In this document: positions 29,001-37,847 of the stretch, piece after piece
Layout of the letters: each line of letters starts with the position of its first letter
Position numbering within the stretch: position 1 is the stretch's first letter
Assembly: GCF_011761265.1 (NCBI RefSeq)
Contig: NZ_JAAOZB010000002.1
Span: forward strand, 930,001 to 994,000
Direction: 5' to 3'
Length of the DNA stretch: 64,000 nt
Origin: Microbacterium halimionae
Lineage (GTDB): Bacteria; Actinomycetota; Actinomycetes; Actinomycetales; Microbacteriaceae
Position numbers and translations under genes: made by a program
Notes under the pieces: generated by a model
Seen by the model: only the letters and a program-made list of their open reading frames with translations
Databases searched by the model: none
What the model was told of the DNA's origin: nothing

Positions 29001-30079
29001 GTGAGAACACGATCATTTCCGTGTCCGGTACCGACCCCTACGACATCACAGTCGGCCGCGACCTCCTGACACTCACAGCGGCATCACTCGCGCCGACGGT
29101 GAAGAAAGTCCTCGTAGTTCACGCGCCAACTGTCAGTGCGAAGGCAGCTGAGCTACGCGAGCTTCTGATGGCATCCGGCGAACGCGAGGTTCTCCTCGCT
29201 GAAATCCCCGACGCCGAAGCCGGAAAACGCATCGAGGTTGCCGCCTTCTGCTGGCAGATCCTGGGCCAGGCAGATTTCACCCGCACGGATGCTGTCATTG
29301 GATTCGGTGGTGGATCGGTCACCGACCTTGCCGGTTTTGTCGCAGCGACCTGGCTACGTGGCGTGCAGATTGTGCAAATCCCTACGACAGTGCTCGCTAT
29401 GGTCGACGCGGCTGTCGGAGGAAAGACCGGAGTCAACACCGCCGAGGGCAAGAACCTGGTCGGAGCCTTCTGGCCACCGAGGGCAGTGCTGTGCGATCTC
29501 GATCTCCTTGAGACACTGAGCGAAAACGAGCGTGTCGCGGGGTTTGCTGAGGTCGTGAAAGCCGGGTTCATTTGGTATCCCGAAATCCTGGATCTCATTG
29601 AGGCAGACCCGGTCGCCGCGGTTGATCCGTCAAGCGCGGCGTTTCGTCGATGCATCGAACTCGCGATTGAGATGAAAGCGCGAGTCGTGGGCGAGGATCT
29701 GCGGGAGGCTGGCCTTCGCGAAGTGCTCAACTACGGTCACACGTTGGGTCACGCGATCGAACACGCTGAGCGCTATCAGTGGCGACATGGCGCTGCGATA
29801 TCGATCGGCATGATGTTCGCAGCTGAACTCTCTCGCCTCGCGGGACGCCTCTCCGACGAGTCGGCTACGAGACATCGCACTATTCTCGAACTCCTCGGAC
29901 TTCCCACCTCCTACCGTGCCGGTGCGTGGGGTCAGCTTCTTGCGTCCATGCAGCGCGACAAGAAGTCCCGCGGTGGCATGTTGCGTTTCATCGTTCTCGA
30001 CGACATTGCGAAGCCCACGGTTCTGCGAGCACCAGACGAGTCGCTCCTGTTCGCGGCATACCAAGAAATAGGCGCGTGA
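28997..30079 (+). CDS. aroB: 3-dehydroquinate synthase
   Basis: A 360-residue NAD- and zinc-dependent enzyme of the second shikimate step. GFGGGSVTDLAGFVAATW and PTTVLAMVDAAVGGKTGVN bind cofactor and substrate. Zinc ligands are Glu in GFAEVVKAG and the His residues of NYGHTLGHAIE and WRHGAAIS. It overlaps aroK by 4 nt and touches aroQ. Confidence 0.97.
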   Translation: MSENTIISVSGTDPYDITVGRDLLTLTAASLAPTVKKVLVVHAPTVSAKAAELRELLMASGEREVLLAEIPDAEAGKRIEVAAFCWQILGQADFTRTDAVIGFGGGSVTDLAGFVAATWLRGVQIVQIPTTVLAMVDAAVGGKTGVNTAEGKNLVGAFWPPRAVLCDLDLLETLSENERVAGFAEVVKAGFIWYPEILDLIEADPVAAVDPSSAAFRRCIELAIEMKARVVGEDLREAGLREVLNYGHTLGHAIEHAERYQWRHGAAISIGMMFAAELSRLAGRLSDESATRHRTILELLGLPTSYRAGAWGQLLASMQRDKKSRGGMLRFIVLDDIAKPTVLRAPDESLLFAAYQEIGA

Positions 30080-30081
30080 GC

Positions 30082-30534
30082 ATGACTAATCAGCTTCTGC
30101 TGGTGAACGGTCCGAATCTCAATCTCCTCGGCATCCGTGAGCCTAAGGTCTACGGCACTCAAACCCTGCACGATGTCGAGACCCTGGTGTCGGAGACGGC
30201 CAGCGCACGCGGGTTTGCGGTGCGAGCGGTGCAGAGCAATCACGAGGGTGTCTTGATCGACGCGATCCATGCGGCACGCGAAGACTGCGAGGGAATCATC
30301 ATCAACCCGGGCGGGCTCACTCACACATCGGTTGTGCTTCGTGACGCCCTTTCGGGCGTTGCGCTGCCGGTCGCAGAAGTCCATATTTCAGATGTACGCA
30401 CGCGAGAGCAATTTCGCCACTTTTCTTACATCGCTGACGTCGCAGCAATTCACGTCATCGGCGAGGGAGTCGCGGGTTACGCCACCGCTGTGGAGCGCCT
30501 CTGCGCTCTCATCACCGGTACCTCCGCGGACTAA
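30082..30534 (+). CDS. aroQ: 3-dehydroquinate dehydratase, type II
   Basis: A 150-residue type II enzyme forming 3-dehydroshikimate. NGPNLNLLG, the catalytic Tyr in KVYGTQTL, NPGGLTHTSV and the catalytic His in VAEVHISDV are visible. It starts either at ATG 30082 or at GTG 30076, which would overlap the aroB stop as GTGA; the two differ by two residues. It ends the aro run. aroA (EPSP synthase) and the first-step enzyme are not in the window. Confidence 0.95.
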   Translation: MTNQLLLVNGPNLNLLGIREPKVYGTQTLHDVETLVSETASARGFAVRAVQSNHEGVLIDAIHAAREDCEGIIINPGGLTHTSVVLRDALSGVALPVAEVHISDVRTREQFRHFSYIADVAAIHVIGEGVAGYATAVERLCALITGTSAD

Positions 30535-30548
30535 ACGAGACCATCACG

Positions 30549-30554
30549 TAGGAT
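30549..30554 (+). promoter_or_regulatory. Putative -10 element of efp-nusB
   Basis: TAGGAT lies 71 bp before the efp ATG in the gap after aroQ. No strong -35 is seen. Confidence 0.35.
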
Positions 30555-30625
30555 AGGACGTCGGCCACTCGCGTAAGAACGCATGTGACCGCATTCCACA
30601 AGACGAAACGGACCTTTTCTCTCTC

Positions 30626-31186
30626 ATGGCATCCACAGCAGACATCAAGAACGGCGTCGTCCTCAGCATCGACGGACAGCTCTGGACCGTCATTGAGTTC
30701 CAGCACGTCAAGCCCGGCAAGGGTGGCGCGTTTGTGCGTACCAAGATGAAGAACGTCATGACTGGCAAAGTCGTCGACAAGACCTACAACGCCGGCGCCA
30801 AGATCGACATTCAGAACGTCGATCGCCGCGACTTCACCTACCTCTACGCAGACGGTGAAAGCTTCGTCTTCATGGACATGGCCGACTACGACCAGATCAA
30901 CGTGCCCGCAACCGTCGTGGGCGACACCGCCAACTTCCTGCTCGAAAACCAGCAGGTGACGATCGCGACGCACGACGGTAACCCGCTCTACGTAGAGCTG
31001 CCGGCATCCGTTGTGCTCGAAATCACCTACACCGAGCCGGGCCTTCAGGGCGACCGCTCATCCGCCGGCACGAAGTCTGCGACGCTTGAAACCGGCTACG
31101 AAATCCAAGTACCGCTGTTCGTTGACAACAACACCAAGGTCAAGGTGGACACCCGGACGGGTGACTACCTCGGACGCATTAGCTGA
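30626..31186 (+). CDS. efp: Translation elongation factor P
   Basis: A 186-residue factor that rescues ribosomes stalled at proline runs. It has KOW-like and OB domains. The tip loop is [10 protein letters not shown] with Lys32 at the position modified in many bacteria. Actinobacterial EF-P commonly carries PGKGP with an unmodified lysine; here the last residue is Gly. No epmA or epmB gene is in the window. The end [13 protein letters not shown] is the standard C-terminus. nusB follows after 21 bp. No ordinary ribosome site is obvious before the ATG. Confidence 0.97.
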   Translation: MASTADIKNGVVLSIDGQLWTVIEFQHVKPGKGGAFVRTKMKNVMTGKVVDKTYNAGAKIDIQNVDRRDFTYLYADGESFVFMDMADYDQINVPATVVGDTANFLLENQQVTIATHDGNPLYVELPASVVLEITYTEPGLQGDRSSAGTKSATLETGYEIQVPLFVDNNTKVKVDTRTGDYLGRIS

Positions 31187-31207
31187 GACGGCGAGCATCA
31201 CTAGTTC

Positions 31208-31618
31208 ATGAGTGCCCGCAGCAAAGCGCGCAAACGCGCGCTCGACATCCTTTTCCAAGCCGACGTGCGCGGCGACGGCCTCCCCGACACGTTGGCGGCA
31301 GAAGCCAAACGTGCCGCGGGGGAGCCGCAACGATCAGGATCGTGGCTTTACGCGCGAGATATCGTCGACGGCGTGATCGACCACCGCGATGAGATCGACG
31401 AGCAAATCTCCACCTTCGCGAAGGACTGGTCACTTTCGCGTATGCCCGCTGTAGACCGCGCGGTGCTCCGTCTCGGTGTGTGGGAAGTGCTTTTCAACGA
31501 TGAGGTGCCGACAGCCGTCGCGATTGACGAAGCAGTCGAACTCGCGAAAGAGTTTTCGACCGATGAATCGGGAGCCTTCGTTCACGGAGTGCTCGCGCGC
31601 GTGGCTCGATCTAGCTAG
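31208..31618 (+). CDS. nusB: Transcription antitermination factor NusB
   Basis: A 136-residue all-helical protein that, with NusE, binds boxA RNA in rRNA operons. It starts SARSKARKRALDILFQADVRG, and has the core RMPAVDRAVLRLGVWEVLF and VPTAVAIDEAVELAKEFSTDESGAFVHGVL, all typical. It is placed after efp, as in many Actinobacteria. Length is normal. Confidence 0.96.
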   Translation: MSARSKARKRALDILFQADVRGDGLPDTLAAEAKRAAGEPQRSGSWLYARDIVDGVIDHRDEIDEQISTFAKDWSLSRMPAVDRAVLRLGVWEVLFNDEVPTAVAIDEAVELAKEFSTDESGAFVHGVLARVARSS

Positions 31619-31687
31619 CGCAGCAACGTGAGTGGGCGCGCGCTTTTTGCACGGCGCAGCTGCGGCATTGTTTTCAGGATGGATGCC

Positions 31688-31693
31688 TACACT
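31688..31693 (+). promoter_or_regulatory. Putative -10 element of the MBL-Rieske gene
   Basis: TACACT lies 20 bp before the ATG at 31714; TTGTTT at 31668-31673 is a possible but too close -35 (14-bp spacer). The gene would thus have its own promoter after nusB. Confidence 0.35.
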
Positions 31694-31713
31694 CGATTTT
31701 GAAGGGAGTGCGC

Positions 31714-33291
31714 ATGCGCATCACAGGACTCGGCCACGCCGGAATGTTCATCGAGACTCTGGGCGGCAGCATTCTGTGCGACCCGTGGGTGAAATCAGCG
31801 TTCTACGGGTCATGGTTCCCGTTTCCCGACAATCGTCGCCTCGACTGGGAGCGTTTCGGTAAAGCCGACTTTCTCTATGTGAGCCACCGCCACCGAGATC
31901 ACTTCGATCCCTGGTTGCTTGAGACTTATGTGCCGAAGGACATCGAGGTTCTCCTCCCGGACTACCCAACCGATGATCTCGAACGGGACCTCCGCGCGCT
32001 CGGCTTCAACAACATCACGTACACGCAGTCCGGCGAGATCATCGAACGCGGCGCGCTCCGCATGATGGTCACACCGCTTCGTGCGCCAAGCGACGGCCCG
32101 ATCGGTGATTCAAGCCTTTCGATTGATGACGGCACGGCCAGCATCCTCAATCAGAATGACTCGCACCCGCTCGATCTCGAGAAGCTGCTTTCGTTCTCGA
32201 AGCCCGAGGCGTACTTCACGCAGTTCTCAGGCGCCATTTGGTGGCCGATGGTCTATGACCTTCCAGAGGACGCGAAGCAGAACTTTGCACGACTCAAGCG
32301 CGATGCTCAGCACAAGCGCGCGATGTATTACATCGAAAAGGTCGATGCCCCCCACGTCTTTCCGATGGCGGGGCCACCCATGTTCTTGCGGGACGAGCTG
32401 TTCCGCTACAACGGACTCGGTCAGCAGAACGACTCGATCTTCACTGACCAAGCCGAGTTCATCTCTCGTATGCGTGAAGAAGCTCCTCAGTACGCGGGTC
32501 ACGTTTTCATCCCGGGCACCGTCGTCACCATCGAGAACGGCGAACAGACCGTCGAGCAGACGCTCTATACCGACGCTGAAATCGATGCGATTTTCACCGA
32601 CAAGTGGGGCTATCTCGAGGAGCAGCGAGCAAGCCGCCAGGCCGAGATACGCGCCGAAGAAGACTCGCGCGCACCCGTTCTTCCTCCGGCAGAAATGCTT
32701 GCTGAGCTCAAGGCCTGGTGGGAACCACTCTTGCGCCGAGGTCGAATCTTCCGTGACGGTGTCGGTGGCCCGGTACGAATGACAATCGGCGAGCTCGACA
32801 TGGTCGTTGATTTCCCTAAGGCAAAGCTCCGGGAATATGCGGGGGAGGAGTGTTCTTACTGGTTCACGATTCCCGCCGATCTCGTGTCGACGAATATCGC
32901 AGACCATGAAATCGACTGGTCGAACTCGATCTTCCTCTCAATGCAGTTCGCTGCTGGACGCATTGGAAAGTTCAACGAGTTCATCTACACCTTCATGAAG
33001 TGCCTTTCGCGTGATCGGCTCGAATATGTCGAGAACTGGTATGCGGAACAGTCCGACGTCACCGAAGATGTCGAACTCGGCGATTGGGTTGTGCAGCGTC
33101 GTTGCCCTCACCTCCGTGCAGATTTGTCGAAGACGGGAAAGATCGAAGACGGCGTGCTGACGTGTTCACTCCACGATTGGAAGTGGGATCTTTCCACAGG
33201 AAAGTGCCTCAGCACTTTGGGACACCCCATTCGCGCTCATGCTAAAGAAGATGAGCTACACCGAGAAGCGAGTGCCCCGGCCGCGATGTAG
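31714..33291 (+). CDS. Metallo-beta-lactamase fold / Rieske [2Fe-2S] two-domain protein (CMAH-like?)
   Basis: A 525-residue protein with an N-terminal metallo-beta-lactamase fold, metal motif SHRHRDHFD (His58, His60, Asp62, His63), a long middle region including MRMTIGEL-like sheet segments, and a C-terminal Rieske cluster site Cys464-x-His466, Cys484-x-x-His487 (CPHLRADL and CSLHDWKW). Both metal sites look intact. MBL plus Rieske in one chain is the make-up of CMP-N-acetylneuraminate hydroxylase, but there the Rieske domain is N-terminal. No sialic-acid genes are nearby, so the substrate is unknown. ATG 31714 follows AAGGGAG. It is a single gene between nusB and pyrR, and its stop overlaps the pyrR -10. 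Confidence 0.88.
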   Translation: MRITGLGHAGMFIETLGGSILCDPWVKSAFYGSWFPFPDNRRLDWERFGKADFLYVSHRHRDHFDPWLLETYVPKDIEVLLPDYPTDDLERDLRALGFNNITYTQSGEIIERGALRMMVTPLRAPSDGPIGDSSLSIDDGTASILNQNDSHPLDLEKLLSFSKPEAYFTQFSGAIWWPMVYDLPEDAKQNFARLKRDAQHKRAMYYIEKVDAPHVFPMAGPPMFLRDELFRYNGLGQQNDSIFTDQAEFISRMREEAPQYAGHVFIPGTVVTIENGEQTVEQTLYTDAEIDAIFTDKWGYLEEQRASRQAEIRAEEDSRAPVLPPAEMLAELKAWWEPLLRRGRIFRDGVGGPVRMTIGELDMVVDFPKAKLREYAGEECSYWFTIPADLVSTNIADHEIDWSNSIFLSMQFAAGRIGKFNEFIYTFMKCLSRDRLEYVENWYAEQSDVTEDVELGDWVVQRRCPHLRADLSKTGKIEDGVLTCSLHDWKWDLSTGKCLSTLGHPIRAHAKEDELHREASAPAAM

Positions 33292-33294
33292 AGT
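33289..33294 (+). promoter_or_regulatory. Putative -10 element of the pyr operon
   Basis: TAGAGT overlaps the stop codon of the MBL-Rieske gene. Transcription would begin about 33301, giving a leader of about 50 nt that contains the whole PyrR element. Confidence 0.45.
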
Positions 33295-33310
33295 TGTACT
33301 GCATCTAGCA

Positions 33311-33345
33311 ACCTTTAACACCGTCCTGTGAGGCGGAGAAGGGAG
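33311..33345 (+). promoter_or_regulatory. PyrR-binding RNA element
   Basis: The leader contains GTCCTGTGAGGC flanked by CC and GG arms: CCG/CGG close the upper stem, UCC-UGUGA-GG forms the loop region, and CCTT (33312-33315) pairs with AAGG (33339-33342) below. This matches the Bacillus PyrR target (UCC-N-GNGAGG with CAG/CUG stem) in sequence and shape. AAGGGAG, the pyrR ribosome site, is part of the element, so UMP-bound PyrR should hide it and block translation, as proposed for mycobacteria. Confidence 0.82.
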
Positions 33346-33351
33346 CGGCGA

Positions 33352-33882
33352 ATGAGCACACGCACTGTGCTGCACGAAGCCGACATCGCACGCGCTCTTA
33401 CACGTATTGCTCACGAGATCCTCGAATCCAATCGTGGCGCTGATGGGCTCGTCATTCTTGGAATACCCACGCGCGGTATCACCCTTGCGGAGCGCATAGG
33501 CGCGCTCATCGAAGAGTTTTCGGAACGCAGCGTTCCCGTCGGCGAACTTGACGTGACGATGTATCGCGATGATCTCTCGCAAAACCCGACGCGCTCACCG
33601 CAGCGCACTGACATTCCCGCCGGCGGTATCGACGGAAAAGTAGTCATCCTCGTCGATGACGTGCTGTTTTCCGGACGCACGATCCGCGCGGCTCTCGATG
33701 CATTGCAGGATATCGGCCGTCCCGCGGCCGTCAGGCTCGCAACACTCATTGACCGGGGACATCGCGAACTCCCGATTCGACCCGACTTCGTCGGCAAGAA
33801 TCTCCCGAGCGCGCGCGACGAGCGAGTGAATGTTCGCCTCGCCGGAATCGATGACATCGAAGAGGTGACGATCGGCTCATGA
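33352..33882 (+). CDS. pyrR: Bifunctional pyr operon regulator / uracil phosphoribosyltransferase PyrR
   Basis: A 176-residue PRTase-fold RNA-binding repressor of pyr genes. The PRPP-binding motif is [19 protein letters not shown], and GIPTRG and [15 protein letters not shown] are family signatures. ATG 33352 was chosen because AAGGGAG lies 7 nt upstream and because it follows the PyrR-binding element. It overlaps pyrB by 4 nt. It should control the whole downstream set through carB and pyrF and perhaps gmk. Confidence 0.97.
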   Translation: MSTRTVLHEADIARALTRIAHEILESNRGADGLVILGIPTRGITLAERIGALIEEFSERSVPVGELDVTMYRDDLSQNPTRSPQRTDIPAGGIDGKVVILVDDVLFSGRTIRAALDALQDIGRPAAVRLATLIDRGHRELPIRPDFVGKNLPSARDERVNVRLAGIDDIEEVTIGS

Positions 33883-34841
33883 GGCATTTACTCGACACGA
33901 AGACCCTGACTCGCTCCGATGCCATCGGGATTTTGGACGTGGCAGAAGATATGGCTGCGACGCAACAACGCGAGGTGAAGAAGCTACCTACCCTGCGCGG
34001 TAAAACTGTTGTCAATCTCTTTTTTGAAGATTCGACCAGAACTCGCATCTCTTTCGAAGCAGCAGCAAAGCGTCTATCTGCGGATGTCATCAATTTCTCG
34101 GCCAAGGGTTCTTCGGTGTCCAAGGGCGAATCGCTGCAAGACACGGCGCAGACGCTACAGGCAATGGGCGCCGATGCCGTGGTCATCCGTCACGGAGCCT
34201 CCGGTGCGCCACGAACGCTCGCGACAAGCGGATGGATCACCGCGGGTGTCATCAACGCGGGCGATGGTACCCACGAGCATCCGACCCAAGCGCTTCTTGA
34301 TGCCTTCACGTTGCGAAAGCGCACATTCGGTGACGCCAGCCGAGGCCGCGACCTGGAGGGGCTGCGTGTCACCATCGTCGGCGACATCTTGCACTCACGT
34401 GTCGCCCGCTCGAATGTATGGCTCCTTACGACGCTTGGCGCTGAGGTAACACTCGTTGCGCCCCCAACTCTGGTTCCTCAAGATGTCTCGGCATGGCCGG
34501 CAACCATTCGGTATGACCTGGATGAGGCCATCGCGGCTGAGCCAGATGCTGTCATGATGCTTCGGATCCAGCTTGAGCGGATGAATGCGGCGTATTTCCC
34601 CACTGAACGGGAGTATTCACGCACATGGGGACTCGACGCTGAACGCGTGAGCAGGCTTCCGGCCGGTAGCATTGTGATGCATCCAGGCCCGATGAATCGG
34701 GGATTGGAAATCTCCGCCGAAGCAGCCGACTCGCCACGCTCCACAGTCTTGGAGCAAGTGACAAACGGTGTTTCGGTGCGTATGGCCGTGTTGTATCTGC
34801 TGATGGCAGGAGAACGCCCGACCGATGAGAAAGAAGGCTGA
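33879..34841 (+). CDS. pyrB: Aspartate carbamoyltransferase catalytic subunit
   Basis: A 320-residue enzyme forming carbamoyl aspartate. The carbamoyl phosphate motif [13 protein letters not shown], the SKGES loop ([13 protein letters not shown]), [10 protein letters not shown] and [11 protein letters not shown] are present. No pyrI regulatory subunit gene is nearby, as usual in Actinobacteria. It overlaps pyrR by 4 nt and is followed by pyrC after 2 bp. Confidence 0.98.
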   Translation: MRHLLDTKTLTRSDAIGILDVAEDMAATQQREVKKLPTLRGKTVVNLFFEDSTRTRISFEAAAKRLSADVINFSAKGSSVSKGESLQDTAQTLQAMGADAVVIRHGASGAPRTLATSGWITAGVINAGDGTHEHPTQALLDAFTLRKRTFGDASRGRDLEGLRVTIVGDILHSRVARSNVWLLTTLGAEVTLVAPPTLVPQDVSAWPATIRYDLDEAIAAEPDAVMMLRIQLERMNAAYFPTEREYSRTWGLDAERVSRLPAGSIVMHPGPMNRGLEISAEAADSPRSTVLEQVTNGVSVRMAVLYLLMAGERPTDEKEG

Positions 34842-34843
34842 CG

Positions 34844-36145
34844 ATGAGTGAGAAGTTCCTCCTCCGCGGCGCGCAGATTGAGGGCGGCGCGACAGCCGAC
34901 ATCTTGCTCGCAGACGGACGCATTTCCGCCGTCGGAAAGAGCCTCAGCGCCCAGGGCGCAACGGTTGTCGATGCGGATGGGCTCATTGCCCTGCCAGGTT
35001 TGGTCGACCTCCACACTCACTTGCGTGAGCCTGGATTCGAGGCATCCGAGACGATTCTGTCTGGATCACGCGCGGGTGCTGCCGGCGGGTATACGGCGCT
35101 CTTTGCGATGCCCAACACTTCACCTGTCGCAGACACTGCAGGCGTCGTTGAACAAGAACTCGCACTGGGTGAGGCCGCCGGCTACGTCACGGTTCAGCCC
35201 ATCGGCGCCGTCACCGTGGGACAGAAGGGTGAGCGCCTCGCTGAGCTTGGCGCGATGGCGACGTCTCGCGCTCGAGTGCGCGTCTTTAGCGACGATGGCT
35301 TTTGCGTGTGGGACCCGCTCATCATGCGTCGCGCGCTTGAGTATGTGAAGGCGTTTGATGGTGTGGTGGCGCAACACGCGCAAGACCCGCGGCTTACAGA
35401 GGGCGCGCAAATGAACGAAGGCGCGGTGTCAGCGGAACTCGGCCTCACCGGTTGGCCCGCTGTTGCTGAAGAATCGATCATTGCGCGGGATGTGCTGTTG
35501 GCCGAACACGTGGGTTCACGCCTTCACGTATGCCACCTATCCACGGCGGGCTCTGTCGACATCATCCGCTGGGCGAAGAAGCGTGGAATTTCGGTGACCG
35601 CAGAGGTGACTCCCCACCACCTGCTGCTTACTGACGAACTCGTGCGTGGGTACGACGCTCGTTTTAAGGTGAACCCGCCGCTTCGCCGGGACGAAGACGT
35701 GCAAGCGGTGCGCGAAGGACTCGCAGACGGCACGATCGACATCGTCGCCACCGATCACGCACCTCACCCCGCCGAAGCTAAAGCTTGCGAGTGGCCAGCG
35801 GCCGCGAACGGCATGGTCGGACTCGAAAGCGCCGTTCGCGTTGTGCAACAGGCGATGGTCGACACCGGCATGCTCACGTGGGCAGACATCGCCCGTGTCA
35901 TGAGCCGAACGCCCGCGAAGATCGGCCAGCTGTCTGGGCAAGGCATGCCGCTAGCCGCGGGCGAGCCGGCCGAGCTCACGCTCTATGACCCGGCACAAAA
36001 CGCTGAGTTCACACGCGGCGACCTCAAAGGTCGAAGCACGAACTCGCCGTACCTTGGCAGAACACTGCCGGGACGGGTGCTCTGGACGTTCCATCAGGGT
36101 CGTCCAACCGTTCGCGAGGGCGGTCTTCCGGAGATGGCATCATGA
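34844..36145 (+). CDS. pyrC: Dihydroorotase
   Basis: A 433-residue amidohydrolase cyclising carbamoyl aspartate to dihydroorotate. Metal ligands include DLHTHLREPG, HVCHLSTAGS and DIVATDHAPH. The type I form has the NTSPVAD loop and VNPPLR. The ATG lies 2 bp after pyrB with a GAAGG site. It overlaps the next gene by 4 nt. Confidence 0.97.
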   Translation: MSEKFLLRGAQIEGGATADILLADGRISAVGKSLSAQGATVVDADGLIALPGLVDLHTHLREPGFEASETILSGSRAGAAGGYTALFAMPNTSPVADTAGVVEQELALGEAAGYVTVQPIGAVTVGQKGERLAELGAMATSRARVRVFSDDGFCVWDPLIMRRALEYVKAFDGVVAQHAQDPRLTEGAQMNEGAVSAELGLTGWPAVAEESIIARDVLLAEHVGSRLHVCHLSTAGSVDIIRWAKKRGISVTAEVTPHHLLLTDELVRGYDARFKVNPPLRRDEDVQAVREGLADGTIDIVATDHAPHPAEAKACEWPAAANGMVGLESAVRVVQQAMVDTGMLTWADIARVMSRTPAKIGQLSGQGMPLAAGEPAELTLYDPAQNAEFTRGDLKGRSTNSPYLGRTLPGRVLWTFHQGRPTVREGGLPEMAS

Positions 36146-36669
36146 CGCGCGAAGGTGCACTTCTCGTGATGCTCGGCGTCGCAGTGGCGCTCGTCGGCCT
36201 CATGGTGTGGGGGTGGTTGCGAAGAAAAAATCGGGATTCTGGACTGATCGCACCTTTTGGTGACGCACCTCAGGGATCCCGATTGGTTGCAACTTTTCCT
36301 GGCCTCTACGTCGCTACTACGGCTCATTCGGTTGCGCTTGAGCGACTCGCGATAAAGGGACTTAGTTTTCGCGCCGCGATCACTCTCGTGGTTTTCGACA
36401 CTGGTGTAGCCCTCGACCTCGCGGGAGAAGAGCGAATCTTCATTCCGCGCGAACGCATCATCGAAGCACGTCAAGCCACCGTCACGATCGACCGAGTCGT
36501 CGAACGTGACGGTCTCACACGACTCGTCTGGCGACTCGAGGACGAAACCACCGTCGACTCATATTTCCGACCCCAGGAAACATCATCTCGAGCACTCGCA
36601 GCCGCACTCGAGGCTTTGATTTCCGATACTCAGAATTCCGCGAAGACGTCAACAGGAGACGAAGCATGA
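36142..36669 (+). CDS. Membrane protein with PH-like domain, pyr operon
   Basis: A 175-residue protein with one N-terminal membrane helix ([19 protein letters not shown]), a basic stop-transfer RRKNR, and a soluble beta-rich domain with [11 protein letters not shown] and [23 protein letters not shown] gene of this kind lies between pyrC and carA in many Actinobacteria, including mycobacteria, where it is essentially uncharacterised. Overlaps of 4 nt on both sides tie it to the pyr operon. No transport motif is visible, so the frequent database name 'transporter' is not supported by the sequence. Confidence 0.88.
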   Translation: MTREGALLVMLGVAVALVGLMVWGWLRRKNRDSGLIAPFGDAPQGSRLVATFPGLYVATTAHSVALERLAIKGLSFRAAITLVVFDTGVALDLAGEERIFIPRERIIEARQATVTIDRVVERDGLTRLVWRLEDETTVDSYFRPQETSSRALAAALEALISDTQNSAKTSTGDEA

Positions 36670-37847
36670 CCTCAGCACTATCAGCATCCTGGTCACGGGA
36701 ACCAGCCGTTCTCGTGCTCGAAGACGGCACGCGGTTGCCAGGCCGTCGCTTCGGCGCCGCCGGAACCACGCTTGGCGAGGTTGTCTTCTCCACCGGTATG
36801 ACTGGCTACCAGGAAACGCTGACTGACCCGTCTTACGCTGGCCAGATTGTTTTGCAGACAGCGCCGCACATCGGAAACACCGGGATGAACTCCGAAGATC
36901 GCGAGTCGAGACAGATCTGGGTATCTGGCTACATCGTGCGGGACCCATCGCGGGTCGTGTCGAATTGGCGGAGTGAAATGTCGCTCGACGACGCCCTGGT
37001 TGCAGACGGCATTGTGGGAATCAGTGGCGTCGACACCCGCGCTATCACGCGGCACATCCGTTCGGCGGGCAGCATGCGTGGCGGGATCTTCTCCGGCGAG
37101 TCCCTGAACATCGACTCGACTGAGCAGCTTCGCATCGTGCAGGAGGCACCAGAAATGTCTGGGCTAAACCTCTCCAGTGAGGTGTCGGTCGCATCGGCCG
37201 AAGTGACTCCGGCAACGTCAGAGCTCGTCGGTTCGGTCGCGGTAATCGACCTCGGTATCAAGCAGGCGACGATCGTGAACCTTGCAGCGCGCGGGTTCGA
37301 CGTTCACGTGCTGCCGCAGTCGACAACGATCGATGAGATTCGTCGCATCAACCCGGTTGCAGTGTTCTACTCCAACGGTCCGGGGGATCCCGCGGCATCC
37401 GAGGATCACGTCTCGCTGCTGCGTGCAGTGCTAGATGCGAAGCTTCCGTTCTTTGGTATCTGCTTCGGAAATCAGCTCCTCGGTCGCGCACTCGGGTTCG
37501 GCACCTACAAGCTGCCCTTCGGGCACCGGGGCATCAACCAGCCCGTACTCGACAAAACAACGGGTCGTGTGGAAATTACGGCGCATAACCACGGCTTCGC
37601 TGTCGATGCACCGATCGAAGGTGTGGTGGAAAGCCCGAGCGGCTACGGCCGCGTCGAGGTGAGCCACATCGGCCTCAACGACAACGTCGTGGAGGGGCTG
37701 CGGGCCCTTGATATCCCAGCTTTCAGTGTGCAATATCACCCAGAAGCTGCCGGCGGACCACACGACGCCAACTACCTATTTGACCGCTTCCGCGACATGG
37801 TGACTGACCATCTTGCCGCTGCAACAAAGAAAGATGCGAATGCCTAA
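36666..37847 (+). CDS. carA: Carbamoyl phosphate synthase, small (glutaminase) subunit
   Basis: A 393-residue subunit that frees ammonia from glutamine for CarB. The N-terminal domain has [19 protein letters not shown]. The class I glutaminase domain has the nucleophile in [16 protein letters not shown] and the His-Glu pair in [14 protein letters not shown]. The start ATG overlaps the preceding stop. It overlaps carB by 8 nt. Confidence 0.98.
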   Translation: MTSALSASWSREPAVLVLEDGTRLPGRRFGAAGTTLGEVVFSTGMTGYQETLTDPSYAGQIVLQTAPHIGNTGMNSEDRESRQIWVSGYIVRDPSRVVSNWRSEMSLDDALVADGIVGISGVDTRAITRHIRSAGSMRGGIFSGESLNIDSTEQLRIVQEAPEMSGLNLSSEVSVASAEVTPATSELVGSVAVIDLGIKQATIVNLAARGFDVHVLPQSTTIDEIRRINPVAVFYSNGPGDPAASEDHVSLLRAVLDAKLPFFGICFGNQLLGRALGFGTYKLPFGHRGINQPVLDKTTGRVEITAHNHGFAVDAPIEGVVESPSGYGRVEVSHIGLNDNVVEGLRALDIPAFSVQYHPEAAGGPHDANYLFDRFRDMVTDHLAAATKKDANA

